In this document: positions 1 to 8,283 of the stretch, in pieces
Position numbering within the stretch: position 1 is the first letter of the stretch
Layout of the letters: the number at the start of each line of letters is the position of its first letter
NCBI GenBank assembly: GCA_024226935.1
Contig: JAAELK010000499.1
Coordinates: 1 to 64,000, forward strand
DNA from: Desulfobacteraceae bacterium
Lineage (GTDB): Bacteria > Desulfobacterota > Desulfobacteria > Desulfobacterales > Desulfobacteraceae
Direction of reading: 5' to 3'
Length of the DNA stretch: 64,000 nt
Notes under the pieces: generated by a model
The model's input: only the letters and a program-made list of their open reading frames with translations
The model's database searches: none
Told to the model about the DNA's origin: nothing
Program-made: the position numbers and the translations under genes

Positions 1-163
1 CCCTTTTGGTTTTGTCGTTTATTTTCTCATTCATTTTGTCATAATCTCCCATTAATGTTATAGGTTTATATCACCAATCACAATTAAATTATTGTAACTA
101 CAGGTAAGACTGTTTTGATTATAAAAAGGTTACAAGATTTTTATTTTTTTTAAAGGAGGTAAA

Positions 164-1027
164 ATGAGGATTACTAGAAGTCAGTTTTTAAAAATACTCT
201 TTGGCCTGTTTTTTTCGATTAATTTTGCCTGGAAAACCTCATATGCCGTTGTGAAGGAAATTGTCACTGGAAAAACATCCAAGATAATGTCCTATTTTAA
301 AAATTTAGGATATGAAAAAATAGAACCCTTGGGATTGATAACCAATCATAAATTTAATGGCGGACTACGTTATGACGTCTCCCAGGATGCTAAAATGCTT
401 CAGGGTAAAAGAATGAGGCTCCAGCCTTGTTCACGTATTGAAGATTTAAAAAAGATAAGATCAGAAAATTATCTGCCATATTTTCATATACTTTCATTGA
501 CCAATAGTAATCCGAAATATAAGGGTGAGCTGCTTTGTGATATACTCGATTTTTTAATCAATGATATCAGTTTGGATAAAAATAACCTTTATTTTATATC
601 CACCCAGGAATTTAAACCCTATTATCATATTCTTGAACAATTTAAAATAAATACCGATCAGATTAAAATACGTAGTTTAAAAGAAGCCATGTCAAAAGGA
701 GATGGCTCCGGTTATTTTGCCCCCAGGGGCCATCCCCATAATTTGGGTCAGTACACTGCCTCCATACACTATCTTGAGGCAAATTCGTCGAAATCCAGAA
801 AAGAGCAGATGGCAAAAGGCCATTTGGAGCTTGGTGAGTATGTTATATCAGATAAAAATTTTGAGGAAGTCGGGTGTGGATATGAAAGAATCCAATTTGT
901 GTCGGGTAAAACAATGCCCGATTATAATCAAAGCAGGTTGGAGGTATTGTCCCTTTTAAGGTCCGAGGCCGAAAAGACCGGAGTTCCACTACCAAAAGGT
1001 TATTATATGTTGGAAGAGGAAAAATAA
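164..1027 (+). CDS. Secreted protein resembling a degenerate alanyl-tRNA synthetase catalytic core
   Basis: The protein has 287 residues and a strong ribosome site (aaaggaggt) seven bases before its ATG. Residues 1-28 form a basic start followed by a hydrophobic stretch ending in SYA, which reads as a signal peptide or membrane anchor. There is no twin arginine. The remainder follows the order of an alanyl-tRNA synthetase core: an FKNLGYEKIEP segment (45-55) like the AlaRS opening helix, a motif-2-like QPCSRIEDL (87-95), YFHIL (106-110) where AlaRS has FFEMLG, HPHNLGQYTASIHY (190-203) where AlaRS has its GPCGPCSEI loop, and GCGYERI (237-243) like class II motif 3 (GLERL). The tRNA-binding, editing and C-Ala parts are absent. 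The resemblance is by eye. Charging of tRNA is not implied, and a secreted synthetase fold would be unusual. It stands alone, convergent with the alcohol dehydrogenase gene. Confidence 0.45.
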   Translation: MRITRSQFLKILFGLFFSINFAWKTSYAVVKEIVTGKTSKIMSYFKNLGYEKIEPLGLITNHKFNGGLRYDVSQDAKMLQGKRMRLQPCSRIEDLKKIRSENYLPYFHILSLTNSNPKYKGELLCDILDFLINDISLDKNNLYFISTQEFKPYYHILEQFKINTDQIKIRSLKEAMSKGDGSGYFAPRGHPHNLGQYTASIHYLEANSSKSRKEQMAKGHLELGEYVISDKNFEEVGCGYERIQFVSGKTMPDYNQSRLEVLSLLRSEAEKTGVPLPKGYYMLEEEK

Positions 1028-1077
1028 ATAATATCAGGTCAGGTTTTTGTTCCAGGCAGGATATGAATTTGTGGGTT

Positions 1078-1137
1078 CAAAAATCAGGAATATGGCCGTT
1101 CTTTAAATGTGACTATGCTCTTTATTCCTGATTTTTG
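1078..1137. terminator. Long inverted repeat, probable bidirectional terminator
   Basis: Perfect 15-bp arms (1078-1092 and 1123-1137) begin with A-runs and end with T-runs, separated by a 30-base loop. The repeat lies between the convergent genes ending at 1027 and 1152, where a terminator serving both strands is expected. The loop is long for a classical intrinsic terminator. Confidence 0.6.
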
Positions 1138-1151
1138 ATGTTTTATTCTAT

Positions 1152-2309
1152 TTAAAAGTCAACTTTTTTTCCGGTATAGCAATATTCATAAATTTTCTTG
1201 ATCTCTTCTTTTGTCGGTATCCTTGGATTTGCACCAACGCAGGCATCATCCATGGCATTTGCAGTAATTATATCAAGTTTTTCATTCCAGTCTTTTTCGT
1301 AAATTCCATATTCACCGATACTTGATGGAACCTCAACTGCCGCTCTCAGGTTTTCTATTTCAAGAGCATAATCTTCGGCGGTTTCTTTTCCGAGAAGTTT
1401 AGCAAGATCTTTGTACTTGTCGGTTGCCTGGCTGTTATAACGAACAATATTAGGCATCAATATTGCGTTTGCACACCCATGGGGTATGCCAAACATTCCT
1501 CCAAGCTGGTGGGCCATGGCATGTACTATACCCAGGAGAGCATTGGTAAATGAAATTCCTGCAAGGCATGAAGCATCGTGCATTGCCTGTCTTGCTTCAA
1601 GGTTTTCGGGTTCTTTATAAGCTGTCGGAAGAGCATTGAAAATCATTTCCACGGATTGTCTTACCAGGGGGTCAGTGTAGCAGTCGGCAAGGGTTGAAAC
1701 ATAGGCTTCGGTATCGTGGGCAAGGGCATCAAGACCTGTGTGGGCTGTTACGTGGGGAGGCATGGATTTACAAAGTTCCCCATCAACAATAGCCACATCC
1801 GGCGTCAATTCATAGGAAACAAGAGGGTATTTTACCCCTTTTTTCCTGTCGGTAATTACCGACACACAGGTTACTTCAGTTCCTGTGCCGCTTGTTGACG
1901 GAATAGCAACAAAAATAGCCTTTTTTCTAAGGGGTTTAATGGTAAATGGCGGGATTATATCTTCAAATTTAGTGTCGGGATATTCATAAAATACCCACAT
2001 GGCCTTGGCGGCATCAATTGCCGAACATCCTCCAAGCCCGATTATGATATCGGGATTGGTCTTATTCATAAAGCCAACCCCTTCCATTACTGTTTCAAGA
2101 CTTGGATCCGGTTCCACACCTTCAAAAATTACCGACTCAATGCCTTTTTCTGCCAGATAATCCTGGGCTCTTTTTACGACACCTGTTTTTATCATGGAGC
2201 TTCCACCGGTAACGATAACGGCTTTTTTTCCATTGATTTCTTTCAATTTTTCCAATGTCCCGATACCATGATAGGTAATCCGGGGTAAAACAAAACCTAT
2301 TGCTGACAT
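1152..2309 (-). CDS. Iron-containing alcohol dehydrogenase
   Basis: This 385-residue protein is full length for the group III (iron-type) alcohol dehydrogenases, which interconvert primary alcohols and aldehydes with NAD(P)H in the cytoplasm. The nucleotide-binding half has VTGGSSM near residue 35 and GLGGCSAIDAAK near 92. The metal-binding half shows the expected pattern: ALAHDTEAYVS, then GIVHAMAHQLGG and GIPHGCANA, supplying the Asp/His ligands. It lies about 150 bp downstream of the oxidoreductase pair on the same strand, so it may be co-transcribed and reduce the aldehyde made from the corresponding 2-oxoacid or acyl-CoA. The substrate cannot be read from sequence. Confidence 0.9.
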   Translation of the reverse strand: MSAIGFVLPRITYHGIGTLEKLKEINGKKAVIVTGGSSMIKTGVVKRAQDYLAEKGIESVIFEGVEPDPSLETVMEGVGFMNKTNPDIIIGLGGCSAIDAAKAMWVFYEYPDTKFEDIIPPFTIKPLRKKAIFVAIPSTSGTGTEVTCVSVITDRKKGVKYPLVSYELTPDVAIVDGELCKSMPPHVTAHTGLDALAHDTEAYVSTLADCYTDPLVRQSVEMIFNALPTAYKEPENLEARQAMHDASCLAGISFTNALLGIVHAMAHQLGGMFGIPHGCANAILMPNIVRYNSQATDKYKDLAKLLGKETAEDYALEIENLRAAVEVPSSIGEYGIYEKDWNEKLDIITANAMDDACVGANPRIPTKEEIKKIYEYCYTGKKVDF

Positions 2310-2456
2310 TTTATTTTCCTTGGGTTGTATTTTTTATTTATCCACGTTTTTTTAATGGTAATCGACCTGTTAAGTCAATTAAACTAATACTTTCCGCAGA
2401 ATAATTTATTGTTTCGTATAATGCAAGCAAATAAAGGGTGAAATATAAAACCAGCC

Positions 2457-3746
2457 CTAGTATATTTTTTCAATGGTTTCCATGGCCAGGGTATAGACTT
2501 TTTCATTAAAACGTGTTTTGAGGGCAAAGGATAGTATTTCCTTTGAAAACAGGACCTTTTCTTTTGCCAGAACCCCAAGTGATGCCAGGGCCCAGTCCTG
2601 CTTTCGTATTTTAAATTTCTTAAAATCAATTTCAAACACCCGGGCACGGGTTTCAGGAATAGCCACGCTTTTTTCTTTGAGGACAAAAGTGGATGGTTTC
2701 AGGTTTTTAAAAATTTTTTCTCGCCGTTGTACTCCTTCAAGGCTTAAGGCCATTACCAGGGTGGGAGATTCAATCCCAGTATATCCTATTTTTTCAGGAG
2801 ACAAGAGGATTTCGGAAACCGACTGGCCCCGGAGCACCGTGATATTATAGTCATTTTTAATGGATACGTTCATGCCGGCAGACATTCCTGCATGGCAGAC
2901 AATATCTCCGGCTGTGACAATACGCATGCCGGCACTTCCCAGGATCACTATTTCCTGGCGTTGGGGCGTGGTAAGGTTAAATGACTTTTCGATGGTCAGA
3001 GTCTGGGGGAATTGGGTTTTTTCTTTGGCCAGTTCCCTGTATAATTTCCCATATTCAGGCCGCTGGTTTTCCTTGACTACTCCGCCTTCAATGGGTTGAT
3101 CCACAATCATCTGGTCAATGACCTTGGGAGTTAGTTTGTTGTGTTTTGTATAACGGCCGGTACACATCCCCAGGGTCTCCACAACGGCAAATCCTTTATG
3201 GGTGATGGCTTTTGCCAGTTCATCGGCAAGGGCAGGATCATGGCCGGCGCATTTGGATACATAGGTGGCTCCTGCACTTTTGGCAATTTTACAGATATCG
3301 ATGGGAATTTCAGCCTGGTTGAGAAATTCAGATCCCACCACGGCGTCGCTGGGAGTAGTGGAAGAATATTGTCCTCCGGTCATACCGAAATTAAAATTAT
3401 TGAGAATGATCAAAGTGAGATCCAGGTTTTTTCGGCAGGCAGCCAGCACGTGGGCGCCACCGATGCCAAGCCCTCCATCTCCCATGGTGACAATTACGTT
3501 AAGGGTTGGGTCGGCAAGTTTCAGGCCTGCGGCATAGGTCAGGGCTCTGCCATGGACACCGTGGAGGGCATGGACGTTGAAAAAGGTGTCAAAAAGACCT
3601 GAACAGCCGATGTCTGTCACAATAACGGTTTTGTCGGCATCGAGGTTTAAATTTACCAGGGTATTGTCCAGGCCTCTTGTGATGCGTTCATGGGTGCATC
3701 CCGGACAAAAAACCTGGGGGCGATCTGTATTTAAAAAGCTATTCAT
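2457..3746 (-). CDS. korB: 2-oxoacid:ferredoxin oxidoreductase, fused beta (TPP) and gamma subunits
   Basis: The protein has 429 residues. The N-terminal part (to about 230) is the thiamine-pyrophosphate beta subunit: FCPGCTHE near the start, DIGCSGL, the GDGG magnesium/TPP motif and NNFNFGMTGGQ. The C-terminal part (from about 260) matches the gamma subunit, starting ILGSAGMRIVTAGDIVCHAG. Beta and gamma are separate genes in many organisms, so this is a natural fusion. The ATG at 3746 is chosen over a TTG at 3752 because the GGAGG at 3756-3760 is well spaced only for the ATG. The start overlaps the alpha-subunit stop by 8 bases (ATGAATAG), indicating translational coupling. The enzyme decarboxylates a 2-oxoacid to acyl-CoA and reduces ferredoxin. 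No ferredoxin-like delta gene is adjacent, and the substrate is not determined. Confidence 0.88.
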   Translation of the reverse strand: MNSFLNTDRPQVFCPGCTHERITRGLDNTLVNLNLDADKTVIVTDIGCSGLFDTFFNVHALHGVHGRALTYAAGLKLADPTLNVIVTMGDGGLGIGGAHVLAACRKNLDLTLIILNNFNFGMTGGQYSSTTPSDAVVGSEFLNQAEIPIDICKIAKSAGATYVSKCAGHDPALADELAKAITHKGFAVVETLGMCTGRYTKHNKLTPKVIDQMIVDQPIEGGVVKENQRPEYGKLYRELAKEKTQFPQTLTIEKSFNLTTPQRQEIVILGSAGMRIVTAGDIVCHAGMSAGMNVSIKNDYNITVLRGQSVSEILLSPEKIGYTGIESPTLVMALSLEGVQRREKIFKNLKPSTFVLKEKSVAIPETRARVFEIDFKKFKIRKQDWALASLGVLAKEKVLFSKEILSFALKTRFNEKVYTLAMETIEKIY

Positions 3747-4854
3747 TTTCAATGACCTCCATAATCTTGCCGGGTGTAATCATCACCCCGTTCATCTGTC
3801 CGTAAAAATCAATTTTTTTACCACCAAGAATTCGCCTTATTTCGTTAATATACTGTCCCAGATTCATTTCAATTACCACCACCCGTTTGAAATTTGCGGC
3901 TGTTTTCAAGATTACCTGTTCAGGTACCGGCCACAGGGTTTTTAAGGACAGAGTGGAGATCGGCTGTCCTTTTTGGGCCAGTATTTTTGCGGCATCTTCC
4001 ACAGCTCTTGATGTAATCCCGTAGCTGATGATAAGGGTATCGGTTTCCGGGATTAAATTTTTTTCATAGAGGGAGAGTTGTTGTCTTGCTGCATGAAGTT
4101 TGGTTCTCAATCGTTGTTGGTTGGCAGCAATTATTTCCGGATCTATGGTAATATATCCATCGGGTCCATGGGTGGAAGATGTTTGCCGGACCAGGGTTTT
4201 GCCGCCAATGGGAAGAAAGGGCGGTGCCTTGTCAGGATCGGCTTTAAAGGGAATATAATTGTCTCCCTTATAGGGGGTTCGTTCAACCAGGGAGGGCAGG
4301 GTGACTGAGTTCAGGTCAAAGCTTTCTTTGGTCATACCGATCTCCTTGTTGGAGGCGATAAAGACCGGGCATCTGAATTGCTCTGCATAATTAAATGCAT
4401 GGATGGTCAGGATGTAGCAGTCCAGGGCATCCTTGGGAGCCAGGACGATGACAGGTACACCTGCGGTTGCCCCCCATCTCAAAAACTGGATATCGGAATC
4501 CGCTCCCCTTGTGGCGGAACCCGTGGAAGGTCCCAGGCGCTGAACGTCTGCAATGACCAGGGGGATTTCACTGCCAATGGCAAAGGAAACCTGCTCGGAA
4601 TAAAGGCTGATACCGGGTCCGGATGTGGCAGTCAATACTTTTTTACCGGCCATGGCAGCTCCTATGCAATAACCCATGGAGGCGATCTCGTCTTCTCCCT
4701 GGATACAGATCCCCCCCGTGGGCGGCAGCATTTTAAGCATATTACTAAATATGGTGGTGGCCGGGGTTATGGGGTACCCTGCAAAAAAATTACAACCTGC
4801 TGCCATGGCCCCCCTGGCAAGAGCTTCGTTGCCTTCCATAAAAGATAAAGCCAT
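3739..4854 (-). CDS. korA: 2-oxoacid:ferredoxin oxidoreductase, alpha subunit
   Basis: This 371-residue protein has the KorA pyrimidine-domain signature: EGNEALARGA at the start, GYPITPATT, then GEDEIASMG and the conserved TSGPGISLYSE with DVQRLGPSTG. The second domain (from about residue 260) ends with the LGQYINEIRR segment typical of KorA. The ATG at 4854 is chosen because AAGGAG lies 7 bases upstream and the family starts here; a longer frame back to 4962 lacks family-like sequence. It is the first gene of the operon with the beta-gamma fusion and pairs with it to oxidise a 2-oxoacid with coenzyme A and ferredoxin. A GntR-type regulator is divergently transcribed about 210 bp away and is the likely controller, which is inference from position. 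Confidence 0.9.
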   Translation of the reverse strand: MALSFMEGNEALARGAMAAGCNFFAGYPITPATTIFSNMLKMLPPTGGICIQGEDEIASMGYCIGAAMAGKKVLTATSGPGISLYSEQVSFAIGSEIPLVIADVQRLGPSTGSATRGADSDIQFLRWGATAGVPVIVLAPKDALDCYILTIHAFNYAEQFRCPVFIASNKEIGMTKESFDLNSVTLPSLVERTPYKGDNYIPFKADPDKAPPFLPIGGKTLVRQTSSTHGPDGYITIDPEIIAANQQRLRTKLHAARQQLSLYEKNLIPETDTLIISYGITSRAVEDAAKILAQKGQPISTLSLKTLWPVPEQVILKTAANFKRVVVIEMNLGQYINEIRRILGGKKIDFYGQMNGVMITPGKIMEVIENE

Positions 4855-5066
4855 TTTGATTCTCCTTGAATGTTCTTTGTTCCATCCCATGGGATTTAAT
4901 AATCTGATTAACAATCTGATTAAATTTATCATCTTATTATCGTCTGTTCCCTTGGTTGTCAAGCAATTAATGATGAAATTCAGTCAGATATATAATAGGT
5001 TATCCCATCTTAAATTAATAATATTTTAATTGATTTTGTAAAAGTCTTGGTATAACTTACGGGATT

Positions 5067-5756
5067 ATGAGAGCTAAACAAAAAAAAACCAAGGAAGATT
5101 TCACCATGGAAGCCTATAGTGGCATTCGTCGGATGTTTTTCCACAATGAAATCATTCCGGGCCAAAAAATTTCCTATGGAGATCTGGCCCAGCGCTTGAA
5201 AATGAGTACCACTCCGGTGATCCAGGCCTTGAAACGACTGGAGTTCCAGGGGTTGGTTCGCCATGAACCCAACCGGGGATATTATACGGAAAATATAAGC
5301 CTGGAAGAGATTACTCAAATCTATGAGTTCAGGGAGCTTATTGAGGTTTCTTTGCTTGCTAAAACAATTTTCTCCATCACCAAAAAAGGTCGGAATACTT
5401 TAAAAAAAGCCCTGGATAATCATTTAGAGGCGGTCAGAGATATTTATCTCAAGGATCGGCTTTTAAAGGATATGGAATTTCACCTGGTGCTGGCAAAATT
5501 ATCCGGCAGTCAGATCCAGATCAACACCTTAAAATCCTTATTTGATCTTCTTTATTTGAAATATCGGGGCAATATTTTATTTGTCACCCCCATGGAAACA
5601 GTGGACGCCGAACATATCCAATTGTATGAGGATATTGATGTTGCTGACCTTGAGTCGGCCCAGGCGGTTTTGGGCCAGCATATTTCAAATGTTAAACAGC
5701 ATGCCATCTTGAGTATAGAACGGATGAACCGGGAAAAAAATATCAAAACCATTTGA
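5067..5756 (+). CDS. GntR family transcriptional regulator (FadR/FCD type)
   Basis: The protein has 229 residues. An N-terminal winged helix (about 10-80) contains GDLAQRLKMSTTPVIQALKRLE, the GntR helix-turn-helix, followed by the wing HEPNRGYYT. The C-terminal all-helical FCD-type ligand domain (about 90-220) carries FRELIEVSLL and MEFHLVLAKLSG; these proteins bind small organic acids, often with a metal. It is divergent from the oxidoreductase operon, and the roughly 210-bp gap must hold both promoters. The likely role is control of that operon in response to a substrate or product, by analogy with other divergent GntR genes. Confidence 0.88.
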   Translation: MRAKQKKTKEDFTMEAYSGIRRMFFHNEIIPGQKISYGDLAQRLKMSTTPVIQALKRLEFQGLVRHEPNRGYYTENISLEEITQIYEFRELIEVSLLAKTIFSITKKGRNTLKKALDNHLEAVRDIYLKDRLLKDMEFHLVLAKLSGSQIQINTLKSLFDLLYLKYRGNILFVTPMETVDAEHIQLYEDIDVADLESAQAVLGQHISNVKQHAILSIERMNREKNIKTI

Positions 5757-5886
5757 TCCGGCTTTTTTAGGAGATCCCTTTGACAAAGCCCATCAAAAAA
5801 GCATTTTAAAACAGGCCCTGGCTTTGTTGGAAAGCGCTTCTGAAAATGGAACGATCCGGAATTTGGATCGAGATTTAAAAATTTAA
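5757..5886 (+). pseudogene. C-terminal fragment of an unidentified gene
   Basis: Right after the GntR stop, the +1-shifted frame reads about 40 residues (PFDPAFLGDPFDKAHQKSIL and on) without a start codon, ending with TAA at 5884-5886. The composition (helical, then charged and ending in LKI) looks like the tail of a real protein rather than random sequence, but I could not identify the family. It abuts the stop of the oppositely oriented OsmC gene. It could be a deletion remnant or a frameshifted extension of the GntR reading frame. Confidence 0.3.
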
Positions 5887-6287
5887 TCTTCCAGGTAAAC
5901 CACCTGGGTTTGGGTATTGATATCCGGGTGAAGCTGGTTTTTGACGGCACATCCGTTCATGGCTTTGATAATGGGTTTGATATATTTTTCAGGAAATATC
6001 TTGTCCACATGGAGGTTGATCTCAATGCAATCCATCTGTTTTTTGCCTTTTTTGAATGATGCGGATAAAAAAAGTTTCATTCCCCGGCAGGAAAGCTTCC
6101 GGGCATCACAAAAAGATTTGGCATAAATTCCTGCACAGGCTCCTAGAGAGGAGAGGAAAAGATCAAAGGGTTCGGGGGCAGTTTCATCCCCATCATTTTT
6201 TTTGGATTGGTCTGTTTTAACCAGAAAATTATTAAATTTCACATCTATCTTTTTGTTTTCAGGAAAGATTACTTCAAAGTTTTTCAT
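5883..6287 (-). CDS. OsmC family protein
   Basis: The protein has 134 residues, the usual length for small OsmC/Ohr-type proteins. It has PEPFDLFLSSLGACAGIYAKSF near residue 38, which carries the first conserved Cys, and MNGCAVKNQLHP near residue 110, which carries the second. In the superfamily these two cysteines reduce organic hydroperoxides, although the YhfA-like branch has unproven activity. It lies 18 bp downstream of the large unrecognised gene on the same strand, so the two probably form one transcript. Its 3' end overlaps the fragment on the opposite strand. Confidence 0.85.
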   Translation of the reverse strand: MKNFEVIFPENKKIDVKFNNFLVKTDQSKKNDGDETAPEPFDLFLSSLGACAGIYAKSFCDARKLSCRGMKLFLSASFKKGKKQMDCIEINLHVDKIFPEKYIKPIIKAMNGCAVKNQLHPDINTQTQVVYLED

Positions 6288-6305
6288 ATTTATCCTTGAT
6301 TTAGA

Positions 6306-8093
6306 TCAGTCGAGTTCAAGCCATTCAAACCAGATGGGGTGATTTTTTTTGTACCAGGTTAGTATGGTGCGCAGGGTTTTTTGTTCTTCCAGGGAAATAA
6401 CTGCCCTGGGGATTTTTTCAAACCGAAGTACCATTTTATTGGCAAAATGCTCCAATGCATCGGTACACAAGGTCTGGAGTTCATTTCTGATTCGTCCGGA
6501 ATCAGAAATTTTTACTGCCCGGGTCAAAAAATCTTCCCCTTTGAGAAATCGGTTAAGCAGGGGAGTGAAAATAAGCTTACTCTTATCAAAGGGTTCAAGG
6601 AGCCGCAGGGCAAAGGTTATTCGTTTGTCACCCTTTTCAGAGGTCATTCGGACAGTGACGGCATAGGTGTCTTCAGATATTTGGGTTACGCCAGGAGCAC
6701 CGGTATAGGGGTCCGGGAGTATATATCCGGCCATGGCAAGGGGCTGCCATTTTTTTTCGGCAATGAGGTCGTCGACGGTAATGGTTTTCTTTTTTAGAGG
6801 AATGCCGGCATCCCTTGCCTGGCGGATGCTATCTTTGTAAATTTCCACCGTTGTTTCTTCTATCTCTTCCTTAAAAAAATCCTGGTTCAGGCGGTGGGCA
6901 AAATCGCTGGCATCGGGATCCAATTTCATGGTGGCTGCATCTTTGTCGTGGGGGAGTTGAAATCTGGAGGATAAAACAGCCAGGGAGATATCCAGATTCA
7001 AGATGGAAGACAAACTTGCAGCTTGTATGGCTTCGGCCGAAGCTGCATATCCGTCCACCAAAAATAGATGGGTCTCATTGGCATTGTCCTGCCAGGTTTT
7101 GACGGCAAAAGTGGGCGCATAGGTGCCAGAATCTGTGAAGGGGGCAAATCCTGTGGGCAATGTCCAGTTTTTGTCCACCAGATGGGCCCCGGCAGTTTTC
7201 CATTCTTCCCAGAGTTTTCCGATTCGGGGTTTCCGACTTTTTCCCTGGAGGGTCCAGACATGGATGTTTTTTGGTTTAATGCCGGGATAGGTCATGGTGA
7301 TGGCTTTCATCACGCGGTCTCTGGGAGTGAAATAGTTGACCAGTAAAGAATCATCTGCTGCTCTTTCCACAACTTTTTTTGGTAAAACCAGGGTCCCGAT
7401 ATACCCTTCATACTGATCGGTAATGGCCAGGGGCTGGTCAAAAAGATGGAGAATAGTCAAGGGGCCGGTTGCCTTTCCTTTGGCAAATCTGGATGTGTTT
7501 TCGAGGGTGTCAATGGCCGCTCCCCAAACGGTAATATCTTTGACGGTAATGGCCTGTTTGAAGTCTTCCCACTGGTAGCTAGGATCATTGACAAGTTTTA
7601 ATACACAGTCATCTAAAAAATTGGCAACTCCCGGTCTGGCATAGACCCGTCCAAATCCCAGCAGGGGGTTAGCCCCCATTTCCGATGTTTCACCGGCTTT
7701 GGGCATCAGGCCTTCCCCCAGGCAGACCATGATGGCATGGTTTTCAGGCAGGGTCCGGGATAGATACCAGAGGCTTTCGCTCATGGCATAGGCAGATATG
7801 GCATCTGCATCTTTTTTAACCAGGTTGAGTGCTGTCTTATTCAGCCCTGCTCCTTCACCATAATGGCCGAACAGTTTGGTGCCCAGAGCTGTGACGGCCG
7901 AGGTCATGGCCAGCATTTTTTCGGTTCTGTTATCCACAAATGAGATGGAATCTATCATCTCATCCCTGGGTTTTCCTTTTATCCATTCTATTGTGATATC
8001 TTCAAGCCATAGATGAAGTCTGCCTAAAATGGGGCGTGTATCAAAGGCCCACTGGGAGATCAAATTCTTTTGTTTCATCGGCATGATGTCCAT
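6306..8093 (-). CDS. Large conserved-looking protein of unknown function
   Basis: This 595-residue protein belongs to no family I recognise. The ATG at 8093 is preceded by AGGAGAGG at good spacing; a longer frame back to 8141 only adds a basic hydrophobic leader without a ribosome site. The protein appears cytosolic: no signal peptide and no membrane segment. The N-terminal third is helical with GHYGEGAGLNKTALNLVKKDADA near residue 75 and ENHAIMVCLGEGLMPKAGET near 115. The middle has alternating strand/helix character (ATGPLTILHLFDQPLAITDQYEGYIGTLVLP). The C-terminal third (about 450-595) is helical with a PDPYTGAPGVTQ segment. OsmC lies 18 bp downstream. Codon use and length argue for a real, selected gene. 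Confidence 0.75.
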   Translation of the reverse strand: MDIMPMKQKNLISQWAFDTRPILGRLHLWLEDITIEWIKGKPRDEMIDSISFVDNRTEKMLAMTSAVTALGTKLFGHYGEGAGLNKTALNLVKKDADAISAYAMSESLWYLSRTLPENHAIMVCLGEGLMPKAGETSEMGANPLLGFGRVYARPGVANFLDDCVLKLVNDPSYQWEDFKQAITVKDITVWGAAIDTLENTSRFAKGKATGPLTILHLFDQPLAITDQYEGYIGTLVLPKKVVERAADDSLLVNYFTPRDRVMKAITMTYPGIKPKNIHVWTLQGKSRKPRIGKLWEEWKTAGAHLVDKNWTLPTGFAPFTDSGTYAPTFAVKTWQDNANETHLFLVDGYAASAEAIQAASLSSILNLDISLAVLSSRFQLPHDKDAATMKLDPDASDFAHRLNQDFFKEEIEETTVEIYKDSIRQARDAGIPLKKKTITVDDLIAEKKWQPLAMAGYILPDPYTGAPGVTQISEDTYAVTVRMTSEKGDKRITFALRLLEPFDKSKLIFTPLLNRFLKGEDFLTRAVKISDSGRIRNELQTLCTDALEHFANKMVLRFEKIPRAVISLEEQKTLRTILTWYKKNHPIWFEWLELD

Positions 8094-8224
8094 TTTACCT
8101 CTCCTGCGAAAAAATGATTTTATTATTTTGACAATTACCATTTACCGGGAAATTCTGTCAAGATTTATACTAGTTCGTGGGAAAAGATATGGTAAAATTT
8201 AAGTTGTGCAGCTATTTTGCATGG

Positions 8225-8271
8225 CTTTGCCATTGCAGGCAATGGTTGTATAACCGCCTGCAATGGCAAAG
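8225..8271. repeat. Perfect 16-bp inverted repeat hairpin
   Basis: Arms at 8225-8240 and 8256-8271 (CTTTGCCATTGCAGGC and its complement) are perfectly paired around a 15-base loop that itself contains GGTT-gtat-AACC, so the hairpin can extend with a 3-base bulge. There is no T-run on either strand, so it is a poor intrinsic terminator. It lies just downstream of the aldehyde dehydrogenase stop and may stabilise the mRNA 3' end or be a REP-like element. Confidence 0.6.
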
Positions 8272-8283
8272 TTTGGTGTTGTC

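Noticed and set aside
164-250. Twin-arginine signal in the AlaRS-like protein (TRSQFLK)
   Set aside because: Only one arginine is present in the motif, so Sec or a membrane anchor is more likely.
3141-3602. A 153-residue plus-strand frame inside the oxidoreductase gene
   Set aside because: It is an antisense shadow of the conserved KorB reading frame.
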